Shown here: one piece after another, positions 9,299 to 22,564 of the stretch
Position numbering within the stretch: the stretch's first letter is position 1
Layout of the letters: each line of letters begins with the position of its first letter
NCBI RefSeq assembly: GCF_026151205.1
Contig: NC_087072.1
Location: forward strand, 8,542,084-8,606,083
Length of the DNA: 64,000 bases
Direction of reading: 5' to 3'
DNA from: Bolinopsis microptera
Lineage: Eukaryota > Ctenophora > Tentaculata > Lobata > Bolinopsidae
Notes under the pieces: model-generated
What the model was told of the DNA's origin: nothing
The model's database searches: none
What the model saw: only the letters and a program-made list of their open reading frames with translations
Position numbers and translations under genes: made by a program

Positions 9299-12200
9299 CT
9301 GTATTTTGGTTAGAGGTAAACTTCACAACAGATATAATTGACGTATAATCATCTATTATTAATAGCTTCAAATGATGAATTTGCTGTCACAGTTAAGTTG
9401 AAGGTATAATGAATTTAACCTGTGTAATAACAGTAGCTGCACTTCTCAGCATAGTTCCAGTGTTAAACGCAGCGGCAGATATAGCCCGGTGGTACGGTTC
9501 AAATTGTTGCTCCTCTGGCGGCTGAATCAACAAGTTATAAATTATCAGGCTGTATGGTCCATATGAACGGAGAACCTTCAATGATGAGAAATAATTTGGT
9601 TTCTGGAGTTGGTGTGTTCACAAAGTAATTTTATTACCTTTTTGCCCCAGGCTGTCACGATGCCTTGAATACGTTTTTCTTTCTTCGCCAGTATGTCGTT
9701 TCTTCGTTTCAAAACCAAGATTTCGGTTTTCAGTGCTGCTGATTCGTCAACAGTATCTGATAATAAAACGACTCTTATACACTATAAAATCCAAAGCTGC
9801 TTTTTGAGTGTTAAAATAAATATCCAGGAATCCTATTAACGAAGTCAGTGTACAGAGATTGGTCAACATTTATTCATGTCAGGCAGAAACCTAATATCAG
9901 ATTTAATGACAAATTATTTAAAACCGCCTAAAAAACTAACTTTTAGTGAGTTGACGGGTCAGAGCATTGGTTTTCATGTTCCCTGTCGTTTCTTCTCTTT
10001 GTCTCAGTTCTTTGGTTGTCAACTTTATGAGTTTAACATCGCTTTCTCTGTCCTCTTGACAACCGTACAGCAGGAATGTTATGCAAGAGTTCTCAAAGAA
10101 CTCCAGCGTTTCTTGGGTTACCTGATGAAAGAATTCCCACACATTACTATCAAAGGCGCAGACAAATAATTAAGAAAACAATTATGATTTTATTTCTTTC
10201 AGCAGCAGGGCGGTTATGAGCATGCACAAATATCCCTCTTTAACGCGGTTAGGCAATTAAATGAGGTGAATATGCAATTTCCAAATCAGTTCGTAGGGAG
10301 TCTTCAATTATTATTACCAGACAAATTGGTTATACTTTGAGGGATCCTCGATCGGTATAAATTGAGTTGCAAAAGATGGCCGGATCTTGCATTAACCTGT
10401 AACCACTCCACTCCACTCAGAAATGCAAAAATTAATGAAGTTTGCAGAAATTATAGCAACTATATAATATTACCTTGTCAATTTTAACAACTCGACTGTG
10501 ATTGAACTCCGGTGCAAGAGATTGGTTGACGGTTGGGGTGACGGTATACTCTTCATCACCGTCTATCTTGTACTTGATGAAGCTACCAACGTTAAATCTG
10601 CTGTCACGTATCTCACACGACTTCATCGTAACCTATGAAGGATGTGAATTGGTATTTTTACGTGTGCATGCATAGCAGGAAGTGTAAAACGACAAAAATG
10701 TATAGATTGACCACCGACTAAACAACAAATAAGAACAAATTATCTGTATATACTATATAATAAGTTCAAAAAGAGGTACTTCTAACTTTGTAATGATAAG
10801 GTTTGCCAAGGAGCTCATTTGAATCCTCCACAAAATACTCCTCTCCCATGCACTTCCCCTCTTCGTCACACGGTGAGATGTTTACAAACATTTGACCCTG
10901 ATCCTCTCCCTGATGAATGCTTTAATCACATACACAATCACTAATGAACAATGGCTGATTTTAAGGTATGGATGCTCAACTAAGTTAACTTTTTAAAAAT
11001 ATTAAAATATACAATATGTCTAAAATCGCTTGGATAAAAAGCATAAATATGGACAGGGAATACCTTGTAATCTGTAATCAAGATAGGATCGTCCATGTCA
11101 ATACCGTAACCGAGCGCCTGAAGAAACGCACTGGATGTCCCGATAAGGACTTCGCAAGGCGGGTCCCAGAATGGATCTTGGTCTTCGGGCATATCTTTCA
11201 AAGTTTCATCCCCATCAAGATTTCTCTGGTACATATCTTGCATGAGATATCTCCTGTTCATAAATTTGCCCCGTTCCCAAAGCCAGGTATTTCCGTTTAG
11301 GAGATTCTTCATCTTTACCATCACTCTGTAAGATTGATATCTATTTCCAAGTTAACGACCAGCTTTAAAATAAAAAACATGTATTTGTTACGATTTCTTT
11401 GGTTCAAGTGCATCATTTAAAAAATAGATATGAAATAATTTGTGCACAGTCAAAACGCTCACTTTGTTCCTTTGGATCCTTCTGTGGGGTTAGCTGCACC
11501 AGAAATGAGTATCACTTCAAACGATCTGAGAAGTTTTTCGTTAGAACAAGAAGCCTTTAATGCGTAAAGTTCTAATGACGAAGTTGCATTCATGATTAGT
11601 GATGCATCTTGATTAATCTGCACGATGTTTAGCCAGCTAAACTGTAACACGAGACAAGGTGGCCGCGCCGCGCACTATATTTTCGTTCAAAATATGCACT
11701 AGCTGCTGAAAATCGTGCTTTAAATAGTACCTTGGCAATAAAGCGTACGTTAATTTCACTCTGTACAGCTTATATTTGTGCCTTAAGGCTAATAAAATCC
11801 ACAAGCATGAAGGGTCTATGAATATTGCATGATAATAACAATTTGACACAAATAAAGGTATTGTAGCAGACTGACTTGTGTTTATTGAGCTCTTCTGATA
11901 TAGCGTTACTCTCACTGACCATCGGAAGTAATTCCAACACTTGCTCTTGTGCCAGCTGTTGTTCTGAAAAAAAGCGGGGTATTTATCATTATCTTCTTAT
12001 CTTTCCTTCATTTATCATTGAATCTATATATGGAAGACGATACAAGAAGTTTAAATTCCAGCACTTTCAAAAGATTGCAGGAAAAGAATGGAATGTTAAC
12101 AGTTAAGGAGGTTAAGGAACACAGCGAAAATTACCCTTAGATAGTTCGCCGTCAGCACCCGTCTGAAACCCTTTTGCTTGAGCGATTTCCTTCTGAGCAA

Positions 12201-15200
12201 ACTCCCAGTCGATTGAGTCGGGCGTTCCCTCGGCTGTTTCCTTGTTGACGGGGTCGTAGTACACATACATGTGATTAGAACCGAACAAGATGCGGTCCTG
12301 ATGCATTAGCGTTTTGTCTCCATTCAGGGTCTGTCCATTCACCTGCAACCACGTTTTATGAAATAAATGATACTGATTACTGGCGACTTGTTTGATTGCT
12401 GTGCTCAAATAGTTTGCTGAGTGTTGAGTGTTGACCTATAATTATCTGGTAGTGTGTTTATAGTAACTGCTAACCTTTGTTTTGGCGCCCACTACACCAG
12501 GTCTCAGGATTACTGTCCCTGTATCTCCGTCTCGAGCGAATATAGCGTGAGATTTCTGGATGCTAAGTCCACTAAGACATATCCCTGGAATGTTCTCACC
12601 GTCCTTACGCCCCACTATGTTTTCACCTTAGAGAGTAATAATATTATTAGTGCAAATCAGAAACTAATTTTCTAATCAAGATACTGTAGGAGATACTGTA
12701 GGAGGACCGTAATATTTTGTGTTAAGTGTTGTCAGACTTGGATCCCTCCCTGTTCACAAGTAAATAAATATTATAATAGAATGAAACATGAAGTGTAAGT
12801 CACCTGGTTGTATGAGATGATGAATAACTCCAGATAACGCGTTATCTTCGTTAAGATTAGTTATGTGAGGGGTGTTATCTTTCTCTTTCTCTTTCTCTAA
12901 CACTTTCAGTTGGTCCTCGTTAAACTGCTGCTGTGCTATCGCTGTCTAAATATGTACTGTTAGTTAGTTAGTTAGTTAGTAACTTAATTAGTTAGTTAGT
13001 TAGTTAGTCACTACCAGTTAGTTAGTTAGTATTGTATTATCTGGGATTCCTTACATTATCCGTTCAGTCTAAAAGTAAATTAATGAAATAAACCCAATAA
13101 ATGGATATCTAATATCTCATGGGGACTGTAATCAGAATACACGAAACTTTTCAAATTTTAAGATTATCAATGTACAGAAATTTGCAATGTTATTAAGTTA
13201 TTATTAAGTTTTGTCATACCCTATCTTCACCAGACATCTCAGCCATAGCTGACGCGTTAGCCTCAAGTTGAGCTCTTATTTCCTCCTCCATTTGTTTGCG
13301 CATCGCAGCTGCCTCTTCAGGTGTCATAACTGCAGCTCCTACGAAAATCCAATTTACTAGTACTATGATTAAATAACCAATCTCGTCTACCAGTCGAATC
13401 AAGCATCAAAATCATTTAAATGGAAATAAATACATAAAATTCAAGATTTATGTTCATTGGGCAACCCCAACCATTACAAGATAATAGAAGAAGTATAGGA
13501 GATCAATTCTCACCAGGTGCGGCTGCAGGAATTTCACCACCCAGTGCCTTCTTTAACTTATCATTCTCTTCCTTAAGTTCCCTGATCAACTTATCCATCG
13601 GGTTCTCATTAACAACAGCCTTGTTCTTAATTTGCTTGGCTCTGTCGGCATAACGAAGAGTACCGAGAGTTTCGTCGTAGTTGATGTCAGCGGGAGATAA
13701 CGCGGCTATCATGATAGTTTTACTGTTTCCTCCGAGCGCGTTTTGAAGAAGCTTTGTTAGCACTGAGTCTCGATATGGAACCATTATCTTCTTTTTACCA
13801 GACGAAGCATCAGCCAGAGCCTGGAAATGGTGTTCTCAGTTTTAGATTTAATTAATCTTTTAATAAATTTTCGTAATCACTTTTCTTTAGAAATGATACA
13901 TGATTTGTAAAATATATGGATCTATTCCCAATCCCAAACCGAAAAAAAAAACATGTATACATTTTATAGTACTAAAACGAACCGATATAACGTTGCCGAG
14001 AGCGGATAGAGATTTGTTGATGTTGGCTCCCTCCTTGAGCCGGTCTCCAGTTGCCCCCGTACTTCCCGCTCTTTCTGATCCCGCTAAATCTACCAGGTTT
14101 ATTATACTTGTCCTTTTAGTCTCCTCCCCTACCTCGTTCTTTTTTATCTGATGGCAGGCAATTAACATGTGCTATTTTCATACATTTGATAATTGGGAAT
14201 TAATCAGTCTGTAATTATAAGTAAAGTTCTTATGTCTTAGAAACAAATACAAATGAGTAGGTTCTACTATTTAAACTCAGATCAAGTGCAACAATAATTG
14301 CCCTGTACTAAAGGTTTTAAGCATGTAAGAGAAAAAGAGGAAATACCTGGTCAAACTGTATGGTGACAAGAGTATGAGCTCTGGAGCTAGTAGCGTTCAT
14401 AGCAGTAGCAGCCACCGTTCTGTTAGAAGTACCCTCATCCATCTTAGCCTCTATAGCTTTATAGCTGCCCACTACCTGCTTAGTTAGTCCTTGTACGTAG
14501 AATGCTCCGATTGAGGGGTTTTGTCGAACCTGAACAAGTTAAATGCTAAACAAATGATCTAGAACTGAAGCCTGGTGAGTAGAAGATTTGAATCTGGTAA
14601 AATGAAAGCAGTTCACGTGTTTACTTTTACACTGTAAATATCAACTCAGAATATCTACCCAGTAAACTTACAGGAAGACCACCCTTAGGATTGTTCTTGA
14701 TAAGAAGATCTCTGACACACTCATTGTAGATCTCCAGCATGGAGAAAGAGACACAGTGCTTCACGTTGGGATCCGTGTTACTCTCTGTTGTCTTGAACAA
14801 CTCGTCACATGTTATAGGTACGATACCCCTGTGAGTTGAAATTGTTTTGTAGGAATGTGATATTTAATGGAGTACTGAAAAATGGTAGGCGAATAAGACA
14901 TGTTGATTTTAGAACCTTTTTAATTTAAGATATAACTTGGATATGAAAATGAAAGGTTTACTACGATCTAGAATATGCTTACTTGTTGGGTCCATAACCA
15001 ACCATAGAGTAAGATTTTCCCGCTCCAGTCTGACCGTAAGCAAAAAGAGAGGTGTTGAAACCTGCCGAGAGTTTATTTTACTGCGAGCTTAAGTTAAAGT
15101 ATTATTAGTACTCTAGTAAATTTGTTTTACTGAGACAAAAGAAACAATATGAGAGCATAAACATTAAGTTGTATGTTGTAACATGTCGATTGGTTTCTTC

Positions 15201-17197
15201 CTGACTCTTTGCGGCTATTAGATCGTCTTTATTAATTAATGTGATCAGAAAAAATAACAAAATTTATTCAAAAGTCGAAAGTTTCATCGCTACGTCATTA
15301 AATAGCCACATCGGGGAGCCATGCATGACACCACCTCAACTAATTTCTCGAACAAAACCTCATCCCCTGTTATTTACGACAGATGACGCAATTAATTAAT
15401 TAATTAGGTCACTTAAAATAGGGTTTAATCAAGGCTTTGAATGATATTCAATGATAAAGTTTAAACGTTTAATCTATTTCTGGGATACAGTGAGATGTAG
15501 CGTATGTGACATATTAGGTATGTCCCCCAAGAAGAGCCACGGTACAACGATATTTCTCTTAACAGGGGCTCCCCCAAAAATTCCCTAACGTCTGAAGTAA
15601 TGAAGAGGTTTAGTTACAACAATTCCAATGACGTGGTTTAATCCGATCGGTCACCACGTGTCATGTGACCGAATTAACGGCAGCTGAGTGGTCAACGGGG
15701 CAGTGTTTACTAAACACATTCTAATACGTTAAGGTGAGTATTATGGTATTAGATGCCGTTGCCATGGTAACGTAACGCCATGTAATATAGTTAGGATATA
15801 ACAAATGGGAGACTGCTGGTTTTTAGCCTTTCTTTGGTGTCTGCCAAAATACATCTAGTTTACATTAACTTATTACCTCTGGCATAATTTCAAGGGCTGA
15901 TTACATTATATCTCGATCAAATGAAGTAATCTAGGTTCGCACAACATCATAACTCCCATACATTTTGCTATAAAATGAGCATATGATTCGAGAAGTAATG
16001 AATATAATCAGTTCATTATCATTATCACACATAACGTCATAATACATCATATCTAACAAAAGCTCGTAAAAAGGGGCAACACCCCACATTCAGTATTTTG
16101 GCACATTACAGACTGAAAGCTCTAATAATCTATGAAGCTTTTATCCAGATCAATTTTCATTGTTATGTGTCTCCATGGTAACGGTAATTGCTACATTATA
16201 CAGCTAATGGTTGGTAAGGTAGGATAAACACGTGTTTACAAATGTACATGACTAATGGCCATATCCGAAGTAGACTATAATTGGACAGTGGGTGAATAAT
16301 TAGTGAAGATAAAAATAGGAAACCAGATCCTAGTTATGCGTGTCGTTTATGACTAGAAAAATGGGGCATGTAAATTATATTACGATGGACAATAACAATG
16401 ATCTACCCTGTCCTCTGCCTATTAGCGTCAGTTTAAACAGTGCGCTGCAGCCTGCAATACTGCTGTCGTACCACAATGAACAATATCATGTATTGATTAA
16501 ATGCAGTATCCTACCTTCAAAGGCATTGTTCAGAACACCCTGCCCCAAATCGTTGAACACCATACGCTGTGAAGCGTAGTTGCTACCAGCAGCTGGTATG
16601 CTTATTCCTTCATCATCCATCTCAAACCCATCGTGAGATTGGTATGAGTAGTCAAACGTGAACACCTTTGGTTCAACACCTGTAAAATAATATTTAGATA
16701 TTTTGTGTAAGAGGCCACAAGAAATCAGGACTACGGGCTCTACTAGAATGAGATAATAAGTAAGTTAATTGAGTTGTTAATTTAATCAGAAGTGTTTAAC
16801 ACGAACTTTTGTCTTCCAAGTTGGTGATGGTTGTCTGCTTGCCTTGCATCTTTATACAACATTTTGAGCCTCTATCGATCTCCCTGGATGAGACAATTTC
16901 AAAAATTAGTTGCTATTTCTTATTATTATGTAATGATGGAAGTACAGCAAGGATTAAATGTGATTTTTCTTTTGTTAATTAAAAATTAGTAAGGAAAATG
17001 TATGTAAAAACAAATTACCTCCCATTGAAGGGACGAACCCTAACAGCAACTTTGACCCTGAAATGTGAAATGTGAAAATACTGACTTGATCTTATTATGT
17101 TCAATTATGATATTGACAATTTTGAATATGTGATAACAAGTAAATTATATTGCTCGAATGGATTTTTAGTGAAAAAATGTACTTACGATTCAGCCAT
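9197..17197 (-). CDS. kinesin-3 family motor, KIF28/KLP-6-like, with C-terminal CaaX motif (22 coding exons)
   Basis: Exons in reading order (minus): 17197-17187, 17057-17019, 16883-16807, 16679-16515, 15061-14983, 14828-14672, 14529-14347, 14147-13983, 13820-13514, 13335-13220, 12945-12804, 12626-12475, 12342-12135, 11963-11876, 11525-11463, 11325-11064, 10909-10787, 10632-10474, 10121-9941, 9756-9638, 9521-9420, 9298-9197. Every intron is GT-AG, phases join throughout, and the sum is 3000 nt (999 aa plus stop). The motor starts [16 protein letters not shown]-loop GQTGAGKS 107-114; switch I NATSSRAH 221-228; switch II DLAGSE 257-262. A neck and coiled coil (about 370-433), an FHA domain (459-560) and a KIF1-type domain (from about 630) follow. 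It should walk on microtubules using ATP. The tail ends [24 protein letters not shown] and [15 protein letters not shown] favour KIF28/KLP-6 over KIF1A. Least certain: the 10121 acceptor and the last two exons. Confidence 0.88.
12960..13033. repeat. (TTAG)n microsatellite in a kinesin intron
   Basis: Irregular runs of GTTA/TTAG lie in the intron between the exons ending at 13220 and starting at 12945. The unit is a tetranucleotide, so it is not a telomeric repeat. Confidence 0.9.
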
Positions 17198-18535
17198 TCT
17201 GCGAGTAAAGGCTCAGTTTCTTTTGAGCAACGGTAATGAATAACTAAAACCTAAGTGATGATATCAATTTAGGTATGGGAAAACACCATTTTAATCCTGT
17301 CTTTCCTTTCGATCCTTATTATATATAATATAACAGCTGATTTTAAACAATGTTTACAGTCCTCTTTTCTCTAAATAAATGCAAGCCTTTCCCTCATATC
17401 ATCAGTCTGAGTAGAAGTACAACAGATTAATCAGACGTATTCAAAACTTTTCCAGCTTTGCGCCTCACAATTTCCTGTGTTACAGTATTGATTCTAACCA
17501 AAGTAATTGCAGGTTTACCCAACAAGACTATTTTTTCAGCTACAATTCGGCTTGCTTGTGACATTAAGACCCTATTTAAAGAGTTATACTGTAGGGCCAG
17601 GTACAATATAGCTGAGCTGTGCACTTTGCCAACCAGATGCAGTGTTGAAATAGGGTACAACCCCTAATATGCATAGGAGGGGCCGCAGACTCAGGGCGTC
17701 ATGTACACAGACACTAGACAGTGGGCTACCACTACGAGTTGATAGAAAGTCGAAGACACTTTCATATAAGAAGAAGTGTGGTACTTACCACAAGCAATGC
17801 AATCAGTGGAACTTAGCCTTAAACAGCGTTCGACAAAATTCAAAAACTTTAAAATTGACCTTGCCTAGATTACTTAAGCTTGAAAAAGCGGTAATATCTT
17901 AGCAGCAGCCCCATACCTTGTCATGAACATTTTTTTATTAAATACTTTTCAAATTTTACAGAGTACAGCAATAGATGAATATAAAATAGAATCGTTCATA
18001 ATATCGAAACTACCACATCTTTCTCTGGGTGCAAAATGAATATATATATAGGTTTATTAGTTTTATAGAAATTTAAAAGTTCTATAGAAATTTATTATAT
18101 AAGGATTATAAACATTTTGTTTGTGTGTTTTGTGTTATGCATTTTTATACCTATTTTAGAAGAGATTTTTATAGAATGTTAGAAGTGATGTAGGGTCAGT
18201 TTCAGACGAATTAAGCATAAATGACATCATTGCCATGTCTGAAGTGGTTTGTAAATGGGCCATTGTTAGCCCCAAGCGTTTTGGTCCGTCATTCCTGCCA
18301 CTCAGCATTGCCTACTGTAAAGTAGACATTTTTCTGAGACAATAGAGAAACTGACCTTGTCTCACTAAATTCAACCACTTTCCATAATAAAAATACTAAC
18401 AAAGAAAGTTTTTAAAATAATTATATACAACCACTAAAGAACATTTCCTCAAGTTTACTTCTAGTTAACTAATTCGTGGTTTAAGCTCTTATTTTATTTA
18501 TGATTAAAGGAATGTAAAATAAAACTTATTGTTTT
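17198..18535. other. region upstream of the kinesin start, no gene seen
   Basis: It should contain the kinesin 5' UTR and promoter. No TATA box or initiator is convincing. Small open frames at 17427-17902 show no recognisable domain. The right end runs into a 5'-truncated LINE. Confidence 0.35.
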
Positions 18536-18544
18536 AACTTCGAT

Positions 18545-18902
18545 TGTCTTAACGTTGAACTCAAACGAATTGAACTAAATTTCTCTGTAATTGGTATCGC
18601 TGAAACAAACACAGATGAACCTCTTAAAGAACTATACAGAATACCGCAATACAACAGTTTTTATCAGGTCACTCAGGAAAACAAGCTGAAAGGGACTGGT
18701 GTTGCCCTCTATGTAGCAAATCACCTTAATGCAGAAGTCATAGAAAATCTTGGCTACTGCACGCCTGATATTGAATCAATCTTTGTTAAGATCACTCAAT
18801 CATCCAGCAAGCTCACACTCATCTCAGGGGTCATCTATCGCCCTCCAAATGGTGACATTCATAATTTCCTTAAGTCATTTGATCACATATATAAATATCT
18901 CC
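18545..18902 (+). pseudogene. LINE endonuclease, N-terminal fragment
   Basis: The frame reads NVELKRIELNFSVIGIAETN through a CR1/L2-type EN core to FLKSFDHIYKYL, where an insertion breaks it. The catalytic Glu of the ETN motif is present. The first strand of the fold is missing at the 5' truncation. Confidence 0.75.
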
Positions 18903-19657
18903 GGGATTTCGACGCGGGATCATATTATCACTCAGCCCGGCCCGCTGTTAGATAAACATCTCAAGGTGATATCATCCCGCCCCGGAAATTTGTATAAACC
19001 CGGCCCGCTTTTTAGTCGTAACTGATGTTTATCATTCAATTCTCCGACTTACAATAATCAATGATACTGCTGATTAGAACTCGATAATAGTAGAACAGTT
19101 AGACGCGCGATCACGTGGGCGCGTCACGTGCGTACCACGTGCCACCAATAGCATACGCCGAGTCTATACCACGTGACACGAAAGCGCACCACGTGATATG
19201 AAACATCGTAACCGTCCACTTCTTTTACACGCAAATTCCTGGGAACGTTGCCAAAGCAGCTAATTCTTGGAATTTCTCCAACGCGTGGCGTGAGAAGTTG
19301 GCGACTAGCCAGCTACCCTTGTCCGTGCCCTAAAAATAGTATTGTTTTGCTTGCTCTCCTTCCAGCTCTTGTTCCTGCTAACGTTCAAGCTATTGCTCCA
19401 CTATGACAGATCGGTCATACCTTCTTTACCTTCTAAAGTATAAATCCCTTGTCGAAATCGCCGGAGATAATTATAATCCATAAACACTTCACGCTCAGGG
19501 CTAAATAAATGTAATCCCTCAGCTGGCGCTTCGGGATTACATATTAACACAAAACTCGTGCGCTGCGCGCACTCGTATGTGTTTATCAGATCATCCTGCT
19601 AGCGCGGGATGATCTGTTATATAAACCCTTTGCGTGGCGGGTTTATGTTATTGTAAA
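18903..19657. mobile_element. 755-bp GC-rich insertion in the LINE endonuclease, with E-box cluster
   Basis: The LINE frame before and after this block joins exactly when it is removed together with one copy of CTCC (18899-18902 and 19658-19661), a candidate 4-bp target duplication. The block has no long ORF and no clear terminal inverted repeat. It holds GCGGGAT(G)AT / ATCATCCCGC motifs near both ends, a hairpin GTAATCCC...GGGATTAC (about 19511-19540) and CGTGCGCTGCGCGCAC. The superfamily is unknown. Confidence 0.65.
19112..19195. promoter_or_regulatory. cluster of five CACGTG E-boxes
   Basis: Palindromic CACGTG hexamers start at 19112, 19125, 19136, 19170 and 19190, five in 84 bp. CACGTG is the canonical site for bHLH-ZIP and bHLH-PAS factors (Myc/Max, USF, CLOCK families). 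The cluster lies inside the insertion, so it may belong to the mobile element's own control region. Confidence 0.6.
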
Positions 19658-19661
19658 CTCC

Positions 19662-21292
19662 TCCCTAAATCTGGTGTACGTATAATGGGGGACTTTAATG
19701 TTGACCTTCTTAAAGTGAATGGTGACGCTGGTCATGGCAACTATACTCTTTTTGAAGAATGCTTATTTAGAAATGGTTTCGCTCCTGTTATTTCGATACC
19801 TACACATGAGAGACCAAATTGCAAACCATCTTGTATTGACAACATCCTCACAAATGACCCTGGTAACTGTGTTCTCTCAGGTTGTATAACAGATAGAATT
19901 GGTGACCATGCTCCAACATTTGAATTCACTGACATCGAATTCGAGGTTGGTCCAAAAAGTGAAAAACATGTCCAGTACTACGACTTCAGCAATGCCAACC
20001 TTAATAAATTCCTAACCCTACTGAACACTGACCTCTCAAAGCTTCACACTTCTCATGAATTCTCGGATTTTACTAAATTATTTGATCATGTACTTGATTC
20101 AACATGCAAACTTGTAAAGCCAAAAACTACTAAACGGAATCCTATCAATAACCCCTGGATAACAGATAGTATTTCATCAGCCGTTGAAAAAAAACATGAA
20201 TTAAAAGATGCCTGGATTACATCTAAAACTAAGGCAAACCCTGATGGAAACCAGGATCTCGAGCAAACCTTCAAGGTATACCGAAGGATCCTCAAATCTG
20301 TAATTAACACTGCAAAAAATACTTACTCTTGCAACCAAATCATAGAAAATAAGCACGACCGTAAGAAGACATGGCAAATCATTAATGAACTCAGAGGGAA
20401 GTGTAAAAAGGGTATCAAACCCTCATTTATAATCGACAACAGAAAAATAACAGATAGAAGGGTTATTGCAAACGAGTTCAACAAATACTTTAACTCCATT
20501 GCCTCCACTCTAAATGAATCAATAGCTGACCTGCCTATACAGGCTTCTGAATTTTCAACATTTGAAGACTACCTCCTGCCATCCAACAACAACTCTATAT
20601 TCCTAACTGACTGTTCACATACTGAGCTCATGGAAATAATTTCCAAGCTGGAAAATGGCAAATCTAGTGATATCCCAATCCGTGTGATCAAAAAGTCAGC
20701 TCATCTAATCTGCCCTGTTTTAGCCCAACATTTCAATAAACTGATGATGAGCGGGGTATTTCCCGATGTATTGAAAGTTGGGAAAGTTACTCCTATATTT
20801 AAGAAAGGAAAAGAAGAGGATGTAGGAAACTACAGACCTGTCTCTACTCTGCCCATATTTGGTAAGATATTTGAAAAAGTGATATACAGCCGTATCTATA
20901 GTTTCGCTTTGTCACAAAATATCCTTGATGAAAACCAATTTGGATTCCGCAAGTCCCATTCTACTAGCCATGCTGTTAACTACTCTGTTAGGATTATTGA
21001 AGAGAGCATAAAAAAACGAAACCATGTTCTAGGAATATTTATAGATTTGAGTAAAGCATTTGATACAATCGACCATAGTACACTCCTTACAAAACTAGAT
21101 AGGTATGGAATAAGAGGCAATGCAAACTGTCTCATTAAAAGCTACTTATCAAATAGAACACAGTACACAGAAGTCCTTAATGAAAAATCCGAAAACCTCA
21201 TCATTAAATATGGAGTTCCACAAGGCTCTGTTTTGGGATCGCTCCTTTTTCTTCTATACATAAATTTGATATTTCCAATTCCTCAGATTTAG
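19662..21292 (+). pseudogene. LINE endonuclease C-part and reverse transcriptase (frame 1)
   Basis: The frame continues the endonuclease (SGVRIMGDFNVDLLKVN, then GDHAPTFEF), followed by RT motifs: YRPVSTLPIFGKIFEKVI, motif A FIDLSKAFDTIDH with catalytic Asp, and motif B GVPQGSVLGSLLFLLYIN. The upstream end is created by the insertion. About two extra bases near 21263-21268 shift the frame, so it stops at 21292 just before motif C. Confidence 0.85.
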
Positions 21293-22278
21293 GAACTTTC
21301 ATACTATTTGCCGACGACACCAACATTTTTATTAATGGCAAAACTGTAGAAGAAGCTTATGAGAAAGGCAACAAATTGCTAAGCTGTATAAAAAAGTATA
21401 TGATCCTTAACAAACTACACATCAACATGTCAAAGTGCTGTTATATGCATTTTAAACCAAAGGCTAGTAAACCAGTAGAATTTCCAGATTCGCTTCAACT
21501 CCATATTGATGGCTTTCCAATTAAAAAAACCAAAGCAACAAAGTTTCTTGGAGTTGTTATTGATGAACAGCTTTCCTGGGGGCCTCATATAACAGCACTT
21601 AAACGAAAGTTAAACTATGCCTCTGCCACCTTAAATAGAATTAGGGACTCTGTACCGAAGGAACTCCATAAAGACCTATACCACACACTATTTGAATCCC
21701 ACCTTACATATTGTATCTCAGTTTGGGGTGATGCAGCACTCTTTAGGACAGCAAGTATCTGGTTGTCTCAGAAGCACTGCGTACGGGTCCTCTTTGGTGA
21801 TAAAGAGGCATACCTAAACAAGTTCTTAACATGTGCAAGAACAAGAGAGTTTGACAGCCAGGCACTTGACCATACATTCTTCCAACTAGAGCACTGTAAA
21901 CCACTTTTCAAGCAACAAAACATCCTGGCTTTCAAAAATTTATATACATATCACACTTTTATGGAAGTTTTTAAAATACTGAAATTAAGGTGCCCAGCAT
22001 CACTGCAACAGCATTATCAGCCATCTTCTAGAAAGGAAACCACTCTCATTTCACAACTCCCATCTAATGACTTCATATCAAGATCCACAAAAATCTGGAG
22101 CACAATTGCACCTAAACTTAAGCTTTTTGACTACTCCTACAAGATTAGCCTTGCTAAAAGTCGCCTGAAAAAGGCACTTCTAAAGCTGCAACATGCTTAT
22201 AATGATTCAGCATGGACTTCAAGCGATTATGACATAATGCAGCTGTCATTTGAAAACAATCCCCTTCAACAAATGTAA
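21265..22278 (+). pseudogene. LINE reverse transcriptase C-terminal half (shifted frame)
   Basis: This frame carries on after the frameshift with motif C (LFADDTNIF, both Asp present near 21307-21320), then LNKLHINMSKC, KFLGVVIDEQLSW, SHLTYCISVWGDA and the CR1/L2-type C-terminal part (FKNLYTYHTF, STKIWSTIAPKLK). The first Met in this frame is at 21376, but coding similarity begins before it. With the upstream frame it makes one broken ORF2. Confidence 0.85.
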
Positions 22279-22564
22279 TCCAGTGTTCTCACTTCTCGGC
22301 CCACAGGTTCCTCCTATTAAAAAATTTTTGATTTTGGTAAATGTGTGCTGACTCCACCACCTATGTATTTAACCTAATATTTAGTGTATTACAGGTAGAC
22401 ATTGACTTAGGTAGGTATTTTTCTCTTAAGGTAGATATTAAGAATTTGGTAAATTTCTTAATTGTATGACTATTTCCATTATTGAGACGTTTTAAATATT
22501 TGATTTAAGAGGTTTTTTTTATAGGACTGGTTCACAGTGTGAACAGATTCCAGATTTATATATT

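Larger units (their letters stand above)
18538..22560 (+). mobile_element. CR1/L2-like LINE, 5' truncated, interrupted by a 755-bp insertion
   Basis: In order: part of an apurinic endonuclease-like domain (IGIAETNTDE, VIYRPPNGD) at 18545-18902, a foreign insertion (18903-19657), the rest of the endonuclease (IMGDFNVDLL, IGDHAPTFEF), then reverse transcriptase and a C-terminal region. There is no ORF1, and the first endonuclease motif is lost, so the copy is 5' truncated. A frameshift lies near 21265. The 3' UTR runs to about 22560. Fragments at 28310-28620 belong to a related family. Confidence 0.85.

Noticed and set aside
10980-11063. Kinesin exon 16 extending left in the same frame to 10980
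   Set aside because: A good donor (AAG|GTATTC) at 11064/11063 and correct joining to the next exon show that the extra codons are intronic.
12960-13033. Telomere-like repeat
   Set aside because: The unit is TTAG (4 bp) with interruptions inside an intron, not TTAGGG.
16340-16579. 79-codon plus-strand frame
   Set aside because: It overlaps a well-supported kinesin exon on the opposite strand and has no domain.
17427-17902. Open frames upstream of the kinesin start
   Set aside because: No domain or splice link to the kinesin was found, and frames of this length are expected by chance.
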